64,000 nucleotides of DNA. Source: Aliirhizobium wenxiniae (GTDB lineage: Bacteria; Pseudomonadota; Alphaproteobacteria; Rhizobiales; Rhizobiaceae). Positions within the stretch are counted from its first letter, which is position 1. Every line of letters begins with the position of its first letter. Both the position numbers and the translations under genes were made by a program. The notes beneath the pieces are model-generated. The model was not told the origin of the DNA, searched no databases, and worked only from the letters and a program-made list of their open reading frames with translations. This document shows, in pieces, positions 1 through 9,088 of this stretch. The stretch covers positions 103,140 to 167,139 of the forward strand of contig NZ_JAEUAN010000015.1 of NCBI RefSeq assembly GCF_019511445.1, given 5' to 3'.

Positions 1-258
1 GCGGCTGAGATCGGCATGAAGGAGCACGACCGGCTGGCGCTCGCTCGGCAGATGATGGAGCGCAAATTGTCGGGGCGGCGAACGTCGTCAAAATTGCCGG
101 AGCTGGTCGAGCTCGTCATGGCAAAGCCGCTCGTGTCGGCCGGGTTGGTGGCGAAAACGCTCGACGTGACGCCGCAGGCGGCGCGGAGGATCGTTTTGGA
201 ACTCGGCCTGCGCGAGATGACGGGGAGGGGGAGGTTTCGGGCGTGGGGAATAATTTAG
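1..258 (+). CDS. 3' end of DUF1612 / helix-turn-helix protein (partial)
   Basis: The frame is open from the first base, so this is the C-terminal end (about 85 residues) of a gene that begins outside the window. It has a basic stretch (KEHDRLALARQMMERK), then a helix-turn-helix-like segment (LVAKTLDVTPQAARRIV), and ends GLREMTGRGRFRAWGII. I recognise this ending from the rhizobial plasmid DUF1612 / HTH family (RHE_PE00001 type). The function of that family is unknown; DNA binding is inferred from the HTH-like segment. It could instead be a short complete gene starting at the ATG at 16, but no ribosome binding site can be judged so close to the edge. Confidence 0.65.
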   Translation, partial: AAEIGMKEHDRLALARQMMERKLSGRRTSSKLPELVELVMAKPLVSAGLVAKTLDVTPQAARRIVLELGLREMTGRGRFRAWGII

Positions 259-471
259 CCGTTGCGTTAGTGAGCATTTCACCCGGAGTCTGCTAGGCAG
301 TATCCCTCCAAAACCTGACCTGAGGAACTATTGAGGTAGACCTGCCGGCAATTCCGCCTGAGGTCTAATGCGCGGCCTTTCGCTGTACTATCGTCTCGGC
401 CAGTATACGTGGATTGATTTTCAACTTCCACGTCAGCTGTGCTAATGAGAGTTTCCGCTGGAGCTCTGTCT

Positions 472-1686
472 ATGGATGCGCACCATCCGATCGTCGAAAA
501 GTATCCCGAAACACCGCAGACAGCGATCGATCTGAGTGGGAAACACAAACGTGGGCCAAAGCGAAAAGGTCGTATCATGACTGCACCACTGAACGATATC
601 ACTCCCGCGCAAACTCTCTTGCATGTTTTGAGCCCGTTCCGTAGGCCGGAAACCCTGTTGCCTGATGGCTCATCCTACCGCCATGGCGAACCTTTCGGGA
701 TTCCTACGGACGAAGAAGCGAAGTCCGCACTGCTTAATTTTCAGGCTGATATCCGGGAATTGGACCGTAAACACAATGGGTCCAAAATGCTCAGTGATGA
801 TCAACTTGCTGAGCAGGTCTTTAAGAAGAACGTCAGCTTCGAAAGTTTCGCGCAATTCCTGCCATACGGACGCTACCAGCTTCGCCTAGCGAGGCAGGAG
901 ATGGACATCCTCGTTGATGATATCCGACGGGTTTCGGGCGGGGAGCTAACTTACGACGGCATTTGGTCGTACAATGACTTTTTGACCGACTATCTATTCG
1001 ACCTGCGAGAGATTCTCGTCCAGCTCCAGAATGGCGTTGATGGCTGGCGGTTCTTCGACGGGGGCAAATCTTCTCATGTCGATAGTTGGCAGATTTATTT
1101 GCTCGCAAACAACCTTGCATGGCAATCTACAATTTCTGATCCAGGCAAACGGCTCCCACACAAGACGGCCCAGATCGCTTCTATAGGCGTTTTACGTCAG
1201 GCGATGGAGTTGCGTTTCGAGAGGCTCATTTCTGTCTATCCTATCGATAGGAACGGAAATTCGCCCAAGCTCAAGCATGGGTTCCATCAAACATTTATAG
1301 CCAGTCGGCCAGAATTGTTTCAGGCGCAGGGGTTCGACGTCGGTAAGCTTCGACATCTTTATGATTGGTGCAGCGAAATCGTTCACCAAGCGTATCAACC
1401 CTACACTTGGCTCATTTCATTTGGGCTTCGGCGTGCTGGCAAACTTCTTCACACGCAGGCGTCCTACAACGGCCGCTGGTCGATCTTTAATGCGGTCAGG
1501 GTAACGGATGTAAAAGCGATGCAGGACGCATTCGAGAGGTACTTCCTCGACTATTTCGGTCACGGTGAATGGAAGTTCTATCGCGAGAAGCCCGAAGCGC
1601 TGGTCGATGGATGGACAGATGATATGCGGAAGCCAAGCGACGAATTCGTCGCCGTGACCAATCCACGCCAAGGCCGTCTGGTGTGA
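472..1686 (+). CDS. Hypothetical protein, 404 aa, at the edge of the defence island
   Basis: Not recognised as a named family. I chose the ATG at 472 because GGAG lies 8 bases upstream; a GTG at 439 and an ATG at 577 are alternatives. The protein is soluble, with no signal peptide or membrane segment. The C-terminal half has a helical block with the conserved-looking string LYDWCSEIVHQAYQPYTW and an upstream RQAMELRFERL. An Arg-rich helix followed by a helix with (S)EIVH resembles the layout of HEPN-like helical domains, but the R-x4-6-H catalytic motif is not clear. It stands alone on the plus strand before the RES fusion. A link to defence is only guilt by association. Confidence 0.75.
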   Translation: MDAHHPIVEKYPETPQTAIDLSGKHKRGPKRKGRIMTAPLNDITPAQTLLHVLSPFRRPETLLPDGSSYRHGEPFGIPTDEEAKSALLNFQADIRELDRKHNGSKMLSDDQLAEQVFKKNVSFESFAQFLPYGRYQLRLARQEMDILVDDIRRVSGGELTYDGIWSYNDFLTDYLFDLREILVQLQNGVDGWRFFDGGKSSHVDSWQIYLLANNLAWQSTISDPGKRLPHKTAQIASIGVLRQAMELRFERLISVYPIDRNGNSPKLKHGFHQTFIASRPELFQAQGFDVGKLRHLYDWCSEIVHQAYQPYTWLISFGLRRAGKLLHTQASYNGRWSIFNAVRVTDVKAMQDAFERYFLDYFGHGEWKFYREKPEALVDGWTDDMRKPSDEFVAVTNPRQGRLV

Positions 1687-2009
1687 AAGGAAAGCCCGGG
1701 CACGCAACCAGTGCTTTTCTCATCCGACTTTTCTTTGAGCCGCTGCGATAGCATCGACTGCTCGCCGAGCTCGAGATCTGGCCCTTCCTCGATCGGCTGC
1801 ATTCGCTGTCGACTTGAGCTGACCCCACCCCCTCTCGAAATCGCCCGGCTGCATGTGCTGCGAAAAGCCGAGGCGACGTCGAGCGCCTTGAGAATTGCCT
1901 CCTTTACGGCATTCGCCACCTTCGCCGCACTTTCGGTTTCCCAAACCACAGCATCGAAGCGCAGGAAACGATCTAGCATCGCGAAATCTTCGGGCACGGG
2001 AAAATACAT
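1578..2009 (-). CDS. Possible small hypothetical protein (143 aa), antisense-overlapping the previous gene end
   Basis: This minus-strand frame covers the otherwise empty stretch 1687-2041. Its first 50 residues look like a natural protein, with alternating hydrophobic and charged segments such as FAMLDRFLRFDAVVWETES and AAKVANAVKEAILKALDVA. Its last 36 codons run antisense over the end of the 404-aa gene, which argues against the full length being real. A plus-strand frame at 1711-2019 is Ser/Arg-rich and looks like its shadow. No family recognised. Either a small real gene or the remains of one. Confidence 0.35.
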   Translation of the reverse strand: MYFPVPEDFAMLDRFLRFDAVVWETESAAKVANAVKEAILKALDVASAFRSTCSRAISRGGGVSSSRQRMQPIEEGPDLELGEQSMLSQRLKEKSDEKSTGCVPGLSFHTRRPWRGLVTATNSSLGFRISSVHPSTSASGFSR

Positions 2010-2146
2010 GAATGCTTAGATAGACCAGCTTCTCTTCACAAGTGATTATGATCGCGGCGCCCCATGACAGCGAGAACTATGCTGCTGACGATGATGTAGT
2101 CAGAACTTTTATCGAGCAGGCTCAGGTAACGGTTGGAATTTTGAGT

Positions 2147-4081
2147 ATGGACATTTGCTACAAGTGCATCGGCGATGTGTATTTGCAGGGCGAGATCAAA
2201 TCGGAAGGCAAGCGCCGCGCCTGTAGTTTTTGCGAGAAGCATCGAAAAAGCTACCGCCTCGAAGAGCTTGCCGAACGCGTACGGAGCGTTATCGAGGAGA
2301 ACTACCACCCTCATCAGGATGAATACGGAGCGGATTCGGGAGAGTCGATTGCCGATCTCATTGCAAATCTCGCTGGTGTCGATGACTCAATCGCAGAAGC
2401 CGTGCGGTCCGAATTATCGAGCAGAACAGCCTACATGGCTGCCAAGAATGGCGAAACCGATCCATTTGGCTCGGAGACATGCTATATCGGGAGGAAGGCC
2501 GACACCTATGACTACCAGGAGAGTTGGCGGTTCTTTAGAAACGAGATCAGCCGGCGTTCTCGTTACTTCAGCGAGCATGCTCGCCAGAGTCTGCTAGAAA
2601 TTTTCGGTGACATTTCAGGCATGCGCGTTTGGCCGGATGTTCCTGTCATTGTCCCCATTGGCCCAGAGAGTGAGGAGCGGTTTCTTTACCGGGGCCGAAT
2701 TGCGTTTTCCGAAAGCGAAGTCGAGCATTTCTTGAAGGAGCCGGTTCGCGAACTAGGTCCCCCGCCACCGCGATTTGCAAGGCCTGGTCGGATGAATGCC
2801 GCCGGCATTTCGGTGTTCTATGGGGCCAGGGAGCCGGAAACCTGCATAGCGGAAATTCGCGCGCCGGTCGGAAGCCACGTTGTTCTCGGTCGGTTTGAGA
2901 TTATCCGCGAAGTCAGGTTGCTCGATCTGAACAAGCTCACGCAAGTTTTTACCGACGTGAGCATTTTCGACCCACATTTTCAGCGGCTGGCCGGACGTGC
3001 CCCCTTCTTCAAAAGGTTGGTCGCTGAAATTAGTCGGCCAATAATGCCGCGCGACGAGGAGGCGGAGTATCTCGTCACACAAGCTGTGTCCGAATTTCTT
3101 GCGTCGAGTGTCCAACCTCAGCTCGACGGTATCATTTTCAACTCCGCTCAAACCGACCATGAGGGTCGCAACATTGTGCTCTTCAATCATACCTGCTCGG
3201 TCGAACCATACGAGCTTCCACCTGGAACTGACGTCAGTATAAATCTTGGATGGGGTGATGATGAGTCTGACAGCAGCATCGCTGTTTGGGAGAAGGTGCC
3301 CAGACCGCAACCCCCGCGGAAGATGCGACCGACGTCTCAGCGCCAGTCGGCGCGCAAGTCTTGGACGTTTGGCAGCACGTTCGACTGGCCTGACGATGAA
3401 ACATATGACGATCTAACTGTGACTGGGGAGCCGTACTTGCGGCTGCTTGTCGATGAGATGAGCGTTTTCCGCATCAAAGGGGTTAAATATGATCGCTCTG
3501 AACGCGGGCTGAGCCGACACAGGTATCGGGAGGGAGATCACGACATGATCGCGGAAGGAGAAGGGATCGTCTATTTTGCATATGGCTCGAATATGCGTAC
3601 GGAGCGTTTACGCTTCAGAACGTCGGGTTGCAAAGTCATTGGCGCCGCGACCTTGGTTGGTCATGAACTGCGCTTTCACAAATCAAGCAAAGACGGTTCA
3701 GCGAAGTGCGATGCTTTTTTGACCGGCGTCTCCACCGATTTGGTCGTCGGCATTCTTTTCAGCATACCAGGTTCACAGAAAGCGGCGCTCGACAGAGCCG
3801 AGGGGCTTGGCAACGGCTATGAGGAGGCGACAATCACGGTCATGACAGCGGAGGGCAGGGCTGTGGATGCGGTCACCTACCTAGCGTCTGAAGCCGCCAT
3901 CGACGACAAGCTGAAGCCGTACCAGTGGTACAAAGACTTTGTCGAAAGCGGCGCAAAGGAACATGGCATCCCCGACGCATATGTCCAGAAGTACATTCTT
4001 GATGTGGTCGCGGTGCCCGACCCAGATGCGAGCAGAGAAAAGAAGAGGCGCGCCGAGGTAGCAAAGGCCTGGCCATTTTAA
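2147..4081 (+). CDS. RES-domain protein fused to a gamma-glutamylcyclotransferase-like domain
   Basis: 644 aa from the ATG at 2147. An in-frame ATG at 2042 is possible, but homologous sequence appears to begin at MDICYKCIGD. Residues about 4-55 carry CYKC and CSFC cysteine pairs typical of the N-terminal module found before RES domains (HEPN/RES NTD1-like). Residues about 205-355 are a RES domain: GRMNAAGISVFYGA gives the conserved Arg (R215) and Tyr (Y225), with Glu in IAEIRA (E236). RES toxins such as MbcT and Xre-RES partners degrade NAD+. Residues about 470-640 are a GGCT/AIG2-like domain with YFAYGSNM and the catalytic-Glu context DRAEG (E552). A linker of about 100 residues joins them. 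No Xre/Rv1989-type antitoxin gene is adjacent. The enzyme activities are inferred from the families; the fusion itself is read directly from one open frame. Confidence 0.85.
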   Translation: MDICYKCIGDVYLQGEIKSEGKRRACSFCEKHRKSYRLEELAERVRSVIEENYHPHQDEYGADSGESIADLIANLAGVDDSIAEAVRSELSSRTAYMAAKNGETDPFGSETCYIGRKADTYDYQESWRFFRNEISRRSRYFSEHARQSLLEIFGDISGMRVWPDVPVIVPIGPESEERFLYRGRIAFSESEVEHFLKEPVRELGPPPPRFARPGRMNAAGISVFYGAREPETCIAEIRAPVGSHVVLGRFEIIREVRLLDLNKLTQVFTDVSIFDPHFQRLAGRAPFFKRLVAEISRPIMPRDEEAEYLVTQAVSEFLASSVQPQLDGIIFNSAQTDHEGRNIVLFNHTCSVEPYELPPGTDVSINLGWGDDESDSSIAVWEKVPRPQPPRKMRPTSQRQSARKSWTFGSTFDWPDDETYDDLTVTGEPYLRLLVDEMSVFRIKGVKYDRSERGLSRHRYREGDHDMIAEGEGIVYFAYGSNMRTERLRFRTSGCKVIGAATLVGHELRFHKSSKDGSAKCDAFLTGVSTDLVVGILFSIPGSQKAALDRAEGLGNGYEEATITVMTAEGRAVDAVTYLASEAAIDDKLKPYQWYKDFVESGAKEHGIPDAYVQKYILDVVAVPDPDASREKKRRAEVAKAWPF

Positions 4082-4143
4082 GTGCCGTGATTGAGCTTTG
4101 ATCGCTTCCCTGTTCGGCTTGAGGCACCCCGACACGAGCTGCG

Positions 4144-4664
4144 TCAATCGACGTGCTGCGCGCTCACCGGAAGGTCGGGCGAAGGGAGATATTTTTGGAA
4201 GAAGTCGCGCCAAAAGCGCACTACGACTTCCAAAAGGTGCGCGGCAGGGAGCCACCGTTGATCGCCAGCCTCTTCGCCCAGATCGATCACGAGATATCCT
4301 TTTCCATATGGCCCGACGCCAAATCCTCCCTCGCCGTAGCCACCTACGAAAACTGTCGCAAAGCCTGTGTTTCTCGCGAAATGCTTCGAGCCGTTCGCCA
4401 ACTCCTGGATCATTTGGAACCAGACGCAGTGTCGGTCGATCCACTCTAGGAACTGTTCCCGGTCTCTTTTCGCTATGCCCATAGCATCGCGCGCAGCTTG
4501 TCCTTACTGAGCCAATCCCCCCAAACCCACTCGTGAAGATGATAGGCGGTGATAGCACAGTGCATTGCCCGTCTTGCCGAATGTGGCTCGACAGCGAAGT
4601 CGTCAAAATCATCAACGAGCATGGAATAGAAATCTCTCGCGCTGAGGATATCGAACATCTTCAA
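4144..4664 (-). pseudogene. Frameshifted conserved hypothetical gene (two overlapping frames)
   Basis: Two minus-strand frames, 4664-4473 (63 aa, MKMFDILSARDFYSMLVDD start) and 4482-4144 (112 aa), overlap by 10 bases and read as one protein. The first ends in YHLHEWVWGDWLSKDK. The second holds WFQMIQELANGSKHF and a Gly-rich GYGEGGFGVGPYGKGYLVID segment, then VVRFWRDFFQKYLP. I recognise this order from a single-chain family of unknown function of about 170 aa (LANG(S/T)KHF motif). The break lies at about 4473-4482, so the gene is frameshifted or the sequence has an indel. Two separate coupled genes cannot be excluded. Confidence 0.6.
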
Positions 4665-4739
4665 AAGCCATCCTCTAAGTTCGATTTTGGTAGAGCTCGG
4701 GATCCAGTCTCGGGTGCGAAAGTGACGGGGCGCAGAAAT

Positions 4740-5396
4740 CTAAGTGCGAAGTGCGGAATTCCCGTGACATTGCTTGAATTTCCGGCCGCTCCCGCAAAAG
4801 CAGCGCGCGTTCCTCGGCGTATATTTCATAGCAAGCTGCATCGTCAGTCTGGCATTTTCCATCTGAAGCGCCTGGATCTGCCGCGCGACAGGTCCGCTCA
4901 CTTGGATCTCCCCGAAACCCGGTAGTCTGTCCATTGCTTTGTTATATTCTTTGGCACTGTCGAAAAATGCCTGGATGAGCGGATCGCGTGCAAGGGCTTG
5001 CCGCTGATTGTCGCGACGAATGCCTTCATTGTCGAAATCATAAATCGCCGAGTCATCGCGCACAAACAAACGATGCGTGATATCTCTCGACGGTGAGGGG
5101 GTATTGTCGATCCATACACCTTCCGGGCTCTCGTACACCGCATGGTGCTCCGCTTCAATGTACACGCCTGGCCACTCCCAGACGGCCCAACCAAACACTA
5201 TGTGACCACCTTCAAGTTCAACTTTCCTCGCAACGTTCGGAAAGCATTCCTGAGGTAGAGATCGAGGGTCCGGGAATATTTCCAGAAGGCAAGGATGAGA
5301 TTGAGGGGCGATCCGATGGCAAAAATCTTGGACATGTCGGTCATCGGCAGAAGGCGTTCGTGTCAGCAAAAGATCAATCCTACAGAAAGTAGACAT
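4740..5396 (-). CDS. SEC-C motif protein of unknown function
   Basis: 218 aa from the ATG at 5396 (MSTFCRIDLL); the frame is open further upstream, but that part is Cys/His-rich and low-quality. The C-terminus CFCGSGRKFKQCHG is a SEC-C zinc motif (C-x-C-x8-C-H), as at the end of SecA and of many unrelated proteins. The N-terminal domain contains FPNVARKVELEGGHIVFGW and PGVYIEAEHHAVYE, a pattern I have seen in stand-alone SEC-C proteins of unknown function. A coiled segment (VARQIQALQMENARLTMQL) links the two. It converges with the RES fusion across the frameshifted gene. It is probably a protein- or nucleic-acid-binding adaptor; no enzymatic motif is visible. Confidence 0.75.
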   Translation of the reverse strand: MSTFCRIDLLLTRTPSADDRHVQDFCHRIAPQSHPCLLEIFPDPRSLPQECFPNVARKVELEGGHIVFGWAVWEWPGVYIEAEHHAVYESPEGVWIDNTPSPSRDITHRLFVRDDSAIYDFDNEGIRRDNQRQALARDPLIQAFFDSAKEYNKAMDRLPGFGEIQVSGPVARQIQALQMENARLTMQLAMKYTPRNARCFCGSGRKFKQCHGNSALRT

Positions 5397-5563
5397 CAAT
5401 GCCACGTCGGCGTCGAAGTAGTACGTTGAAACCTGTTGAGAGCACAGTCCTCTCGATTGAACGACCCCAGAAATCAACTTTACGATGGGATATGATGTGA
5501 GCTTATCGTAGGCGGCGCGGTTAGCCGTTCCACCGATGCATCTGTTCTGGAGACAGTGGGCAA

Positions 5564-7120
5564 ATGGAAACGCGTGACGTTGGTGGGATGGGTGAAGGTC
5601 ATTTCTTCGGCTGGTGCCAGCCGGAGGGGTTCCGAGCGCAAAAATCACTCGTTGATCGTCTTGGATGGGATTTTCTTCTGGAGCGCGAGCCCGTCCGCTC
5701 GGCCGCCACGCCGCTCGATCAGCAGAACGATCTGCCGAAGTTCCTCGTGCAGGTCAAATCTACGGATCGCCTGGCAGAGCCACCCCGCATCAAGCTCTCA
5801 GCTCTTAAGCATCTCGTTGACGCCGATTTGCCGGCCGCCATTGCTGTCCTCGAATACGGCAATGGAGCGCGGTCGCCGACCCGCGCGATGATCGTCCCAA
5901 TTGATGAGGAGATAATTTACAAGACACTGCGCCGGGTTAGGAAGGAGGAAGCCAGCGGTAATCGCAAGCTACATCGAGTGACGGTGCGAATTCCTACAGA
6001 GCGGGCTATCGAGCTTGGTCGGGATGGTGAAGGACTGTCGAAAGCTCTCGATGGGATTCTTGGAGGGCCGTTTTCCACTTATCTCGAAACCAAGATGCAT
6101 CAGCGCCGGACATGTGGTTTTGATGACAGTTCGATAACTGGACACTTTTTCATCCCAGGCGAAGACGCGGGAGAGAAGGTTCACAGCCTTTTCCTTGGAA
6201 AGCGCCAGGAGATCGATGTAGTGGATCTGACCGTGCAGCGCCGACGGTTCGGCATTCCCCTAGAAAGCGATATGGATTTCTTCCGCGAAGCACTCTTTGA
6301 GTTTCGAGCGCCATCTCTCATGTCAGTATCGATCGAGCTCGAAGATGTGGAGGATGGAAACTGGGCGAGATTTTCAGCAGACATGTATGCCGTGCCACCA
6401 TTCGTGGACGGCAGTCAAAGTGCTCCAACCCGCTTCGCGAATTCGTTCTTTGAGGTCACGCTCGATTTCGAAAAGGAATGGGCGGGTATTGTTTTTGACT
6501 GCGAGGGATCCCGTGCTGTCGATTTGGACGAAGCGGTCACCATCATCGAGGTGGGCACGATATTGGCCAAGTCCAAGAGAAGAGTGAAAATCGACTTCGG
6601 CAATGGAGTCGTTGAGTTGCCTGCAGCCGAGGGAGAGGAGGGGCCATTCAGCAACTGGATACCCGTCGCTCCGATGCTACGGCGAATGGCGACAGCGATC
6701 GAAAGGTATGCGGGCCGAAAGCAACGAAAGGTCTTGCTCTCAGAGTTCTACGATTGGGTTGAGCACCATCAGGAGTTGCTTGCACTCGGCTATCTGCCGG
6801 GAGTGAATCTATTTGTTCCGACTTGGGAGGGGGATGGGGTCGTTGCTGAGCAGGACATGGTTCTTGCACCGCTATCTCTTGAATTAGCGGGCGCTCAATA
6901 TACCGCGCTCATCGAACTTCCCGTCGAATCACAGAGACGCGAAGTAGGCGAGATCAGGATTGTTGGCGGCCAACCCCGTGTTGTCGACGATATTGCCCGC
7001 GCGACGAGCGCTGGGACGGAGGACTTCATAAATCGCGCCGTCGAACGCTCTAAGAGAGAACGTAAATCCAAGGGCCCCGCGCTCGTGCTCGGTCCGTTCG
7101 AGAGCTGGAAGGTGGGATAG
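5564..7120 (+). CDS. DUF4365-like / PD-(D/E)xK-like hypothetical protein
   Basis: 518 aa. The first 110 residues follow the pattern of DUF4365-type domains: GHFFGWCQPEGF, then LGWDFLLEREP, then KFLVQVKSTDR (the QVK resembles the E/Q-x-K of PD-(D/E)xK nucleases), IKLSALKHLVDADLPAAIAV and a following strand. The remaining 400 residues are mixed alpha/beta with no motif I know. The start at 5564 has a distant GGAG; the ATG at 5588, preceded by GGTGGG, is an alternative. It is divergent from the SEC-C gene and convergent with the PIN operon. A nuclease role in defence is plausible but inferred only. Confidence 0.75.
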   Translation: METRDVGGMGEGHFFGWCQPEGFRAQKSLVDRLGWDFLLEREPVRSAATPLDQQNDLPKFLVQVKSTDRLAEPPRIKLSALKHLVDADLPAAIAVLEYGNGARSPTRAMIVPIDEEIIYKTLRRVRKEEASGNRKLHRVTVRIPTERAIELGRDGEGLSKALDGILGGPFSTYLETKMHQRRTCGFDDSSITGHFFIPGEDAGEKVHSLFLGKRQEIDVVDLTVQRRRFGIPLESDMDFFREALFEFRAPSLMSVSIELEDVEDGNWARFSADMYAVPPFVDGSQSAPTRFANSFFEVTLDFEKEWAGIVFDCEGSRAVDLDEAVTIIEVGTILAKSKRRVKIDFGNGVVELPAAEGEEGPFSNWIPVAPMLRRMATAIERYAGRKQRKVLLSEFYDWVEHHQELLALGYLPGVNLFVPTWEGDGVVAEQDMVLAPLSLELAGAQYTALIELPVESQRREVGEIRIVGGQPRVVDDIARATSAGTEDFINRAVERSKRERKSKGPALVLGPFESWKVG

Positions 7121-7275
7121 TAGATTGCCGGCCGTTCCTTCCGCCCTATGGCGCACCCGGGCGTGCCTTTAGGGGAGATCAATGATGCTTCGTCGTTCTT
7201 GGGGGCTCGAGTTGCCCCTAGGACTGTCTAGTGGCACCTGGCCGCCTTCCCGTTGCTTCGTGCGGGAGTGAATTG

Positions 7276-7923
7276 CTAAATAAGCAACTGGTTCATAGGC
7301 ATTTTCTGCGGTTCGCGACGCGAGAAGAGCTGCTTGTAACCCGGGAGACAGGTGCAGTACTTAGCATTTTCGATTCCTATGATACCGACCACATGGGAAG
7401 TGCTTTCTGGAGGAATGCGCATTCGACCATCTCGCAGAGCCCGGAAAACGGCCTCTCTATGATCCTCTTCCCCAAGGCTCTCGGCAGTTATCGGATGAAG
7501 AACGAGATCGAGCGACCATGCAGGTTTGACGCCCATGATTGCATTGGCGCGGTTCCGGCCGCGTTTCTCGTCTATTACCGGATAGAGGCCCCTCGTGCTG
7601 GCAAGTGCGATCGTCGCCGCCTCTCCGTCATCGAGTGTGGGCGATATTGAAGTGAGCGCGAAGAACATCTCAGATTCCTGATCCGTCAGATCAAGCAATG
7701 AGACGTGTCCAGCCGCAGAAAGTGCAGCCAGGAATGCCTCCTCGCCGTTGCGACGGCTGGTCTCGTTTTCAAGCTCGCCAGCTACGATGTTCGCGACGAT
7801 GATCGGATTGGGAATCGAGGTGAGGATATCGATCCCGCACCTGGTGGCATGCAGGTTGATCAGCACGCTGGTATCGAGAACCAAAGGGACGGCATCGTCA
7901 CTCAGGGAATTTGAGTAGGTCAT
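7276..7923 (-). CDS. PIN-domain RNase-like protein (VapC-like toxin candidate)
   Basis: 215 aa. I start it at the ATG at 7923 because an AGGAG lies 4 bases upstream; the frame extends to an ATG at 7941 without a site. PIN signatures, numbered from the 7923 start: LDTSVLINL (Asp17), AGELENE (Glu50), DDGEAATIAL (Asp98, Asp99, Glu101) and VIDEKRGRNRA (Asp118). PIN proteins are Mg-dependent RNases; VapC toxins cut tRNA, rRNA or mRNA. At 215 aa it is longer than classical VapC (about 130 aa), with a C-terminal extension. It overlaps the end of the XRE-ImmA/IrrE gene by 26 bases and is the last gene of a four-gene operon, the position of a regulated toxin or effector. Confidence 0.88.
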   Translation of the reverse strand: MTYSNSLSDDAVPLVLDTSVLINLHATRCGIDILTSIPNPIIVANIVAGELENETSRRNGEEAFLAALSAAGHVSLLDLTDQESEMFFALTSISPTLDDGEAATIALASTRGLYPVIDEKRGRNRANAIMGVKPAWSLDLVLHPITAESLGEEDHREAVFRALRDGRMRIPPESTSHVVGIIGIENAKYCTCLPGYKQLFSRREPQKMPMNQLLI

Positions 7924-9088
7924 CCGTCTCCTTTTCCTCAAGCTCGATTTCGTCGACGATCTCGCGCAGCTGCAGCCTGGTGATTTTCAGGAGTTCGGCG
8001 AGCTGCCCCTCTGACATCAGCTCGCGCTTCCAAGCCGCATGTGCCATCAAACTCATTCGTTGCGAAACCAGCCGATCTGCATCAGCTTTCCCAGCGTCGC
8101 GCCGGTCGGCAGCACTTCCGAGCACTTCTCGCGCCTGCTCGTCCGTAATGCCTCCGTTATCCTCAAACCAGGACCACGTTCCCTTCTTTACAAGCCCGAG
8201 CTCCTCCAAGCGCAGAACGCACGCTTGGCGGGATATCCCATATTGGTCAGCAAGGAGAATAACGAGGCGCCGCGTCGTCTTTCCAGTGATCTCCTTCAGT
8301 TCTCGAAAGCTCTCGCCGAAGCTTTCCGCCGGCGTGACAAATGCGCGGCCGAAGGCATTTGCGTAACGCTCGTCCCGCGAAAGAAATTTCTCATCCTCTT
8401 CGAGGACCTCAGGTATTTGCCGCGTTCCATAGAAGTGCCCGGTCTCGTGTGCCGCAGTCTGGACCCTGCGAGGTAGCGGATGGTTTGCGTTCAGCAGAAT
8501 GCAAGCGCCCACGTTGTCATCGTAAGTGAACAAGCCCGCGACCCTTGATTTTGAAGAAAGGCGTCGCTGGTAAAGGCGAATTCCGAGTCCCCGCTCCACG
8601 ATGGAAAAGATATCGGCGACAGGACCTGATCCCAACCCGAGCCAATCACGAAGCTCCTTTGCATGGGATTCACCCAACGCGACTGCGTCACCCTCGTTTA
8701 TGCCACGCTCAGGAGGATAGTTACGGCGGCGCTGTATGCCGAGAATGTTTTCGAGCTCCACGTCCGCTTTGATCAAGTCATTGAGTAGCCGTACTGCCTC
8801 CAACGTATGGTCGTCTTCCGTCTCTCGGAGCTTGCGAAATCGCGGCATCAGATCGGTATGGACGGCCTCACGTCGCAACAGTGCATTTACCGACACGCCA
8901 TAGTGGCGAGCCAAAGTCTGGATCTCCTGAATGCGAACACGTCTTACACCCTTCTCGATGGAGACCAGCGTCGGTCGTGAGACGTCGATGAACTGCGCAG
9001 CGTCATCTTGGCGAATATCGGCGTTCTCGCGTGCAATCCGAAGACGGCGGCCGATTTCCTGCGCGCTCAGCTCATTCAGAGCAGTCAT
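7898..9088 (-). CDS. XRE-family HTH fused to ImmA/IrrE metallopeptidase
   Basis: 396 aa. Residues 10-70 are a Cro/CI-type helix-turn-helix (EIGRRLRIARENADIRQDDA, then VSRPTLVSIEKGVRRV). Residues 180-260 are an ImmA/IrrE zincin: VQTAAHETGHFYGTRQIPE gives the HExxH zinc site (H214, E215, H218), and DERYANAFGRAFVTP supplies the third ligand region. ImmA/IrrE proteases cleave repressors on a damage or phage signal and often pair with toxins as antitoxin-regulators. The C-terminal 130 residues are family-typical helices. It overlaps the upstream QueC-like gene by 17 bases and the downstream PIN gene by 26. It probably represses the operon promoter and keeps the PIN protein in check (inferred). Confidence 0.92.
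   Translation of the reverse strand: MTALNELSAQEIGRRLRIARENADIRQDDAAQFIDVSRPTLVSIEKGVRRVRIQEIQTLARHYGVSVNALLRREAVHTDLMPRFRKLRETEDDHTLEAVRLLNDLIKADVELENILGIQRRRNYPPERGINEGDAVALGESHAKELRDWLGLGSGPVADIFSIVERGLGIRLYQRRLSSKSRVAGLFTYDDNVGACILLNANHPLPRRVQTAAHETGHFYGTRQIPEVLEEDEKFLSRDERYANAFGRAFVTPAESFGESFRELKEITGKTTRRLVILLADQYGISRQACVLRLEELGLVKKGTWSWFEDNGGITDEQAREVLGSAADRRDAGKADADRLVSQRMSLMAHAAWKRELMSEGQLAELLKITRLQLREIVDEIELEEKETDDLLKFPE

Noticed and set aside
1711..2019. Plus-strand 102-aa frame
   Set aside because: Its Ser/Arg/Ala-rich translation looks like the antisense of the more protein-like minus-strand frame at 1578-2009.
7231..7650. Plus-strand 139-aa frame over the end of the PIN gene
   Set aside because: It is antisense to a gene with clear PIN motifs and has no motif of its own.
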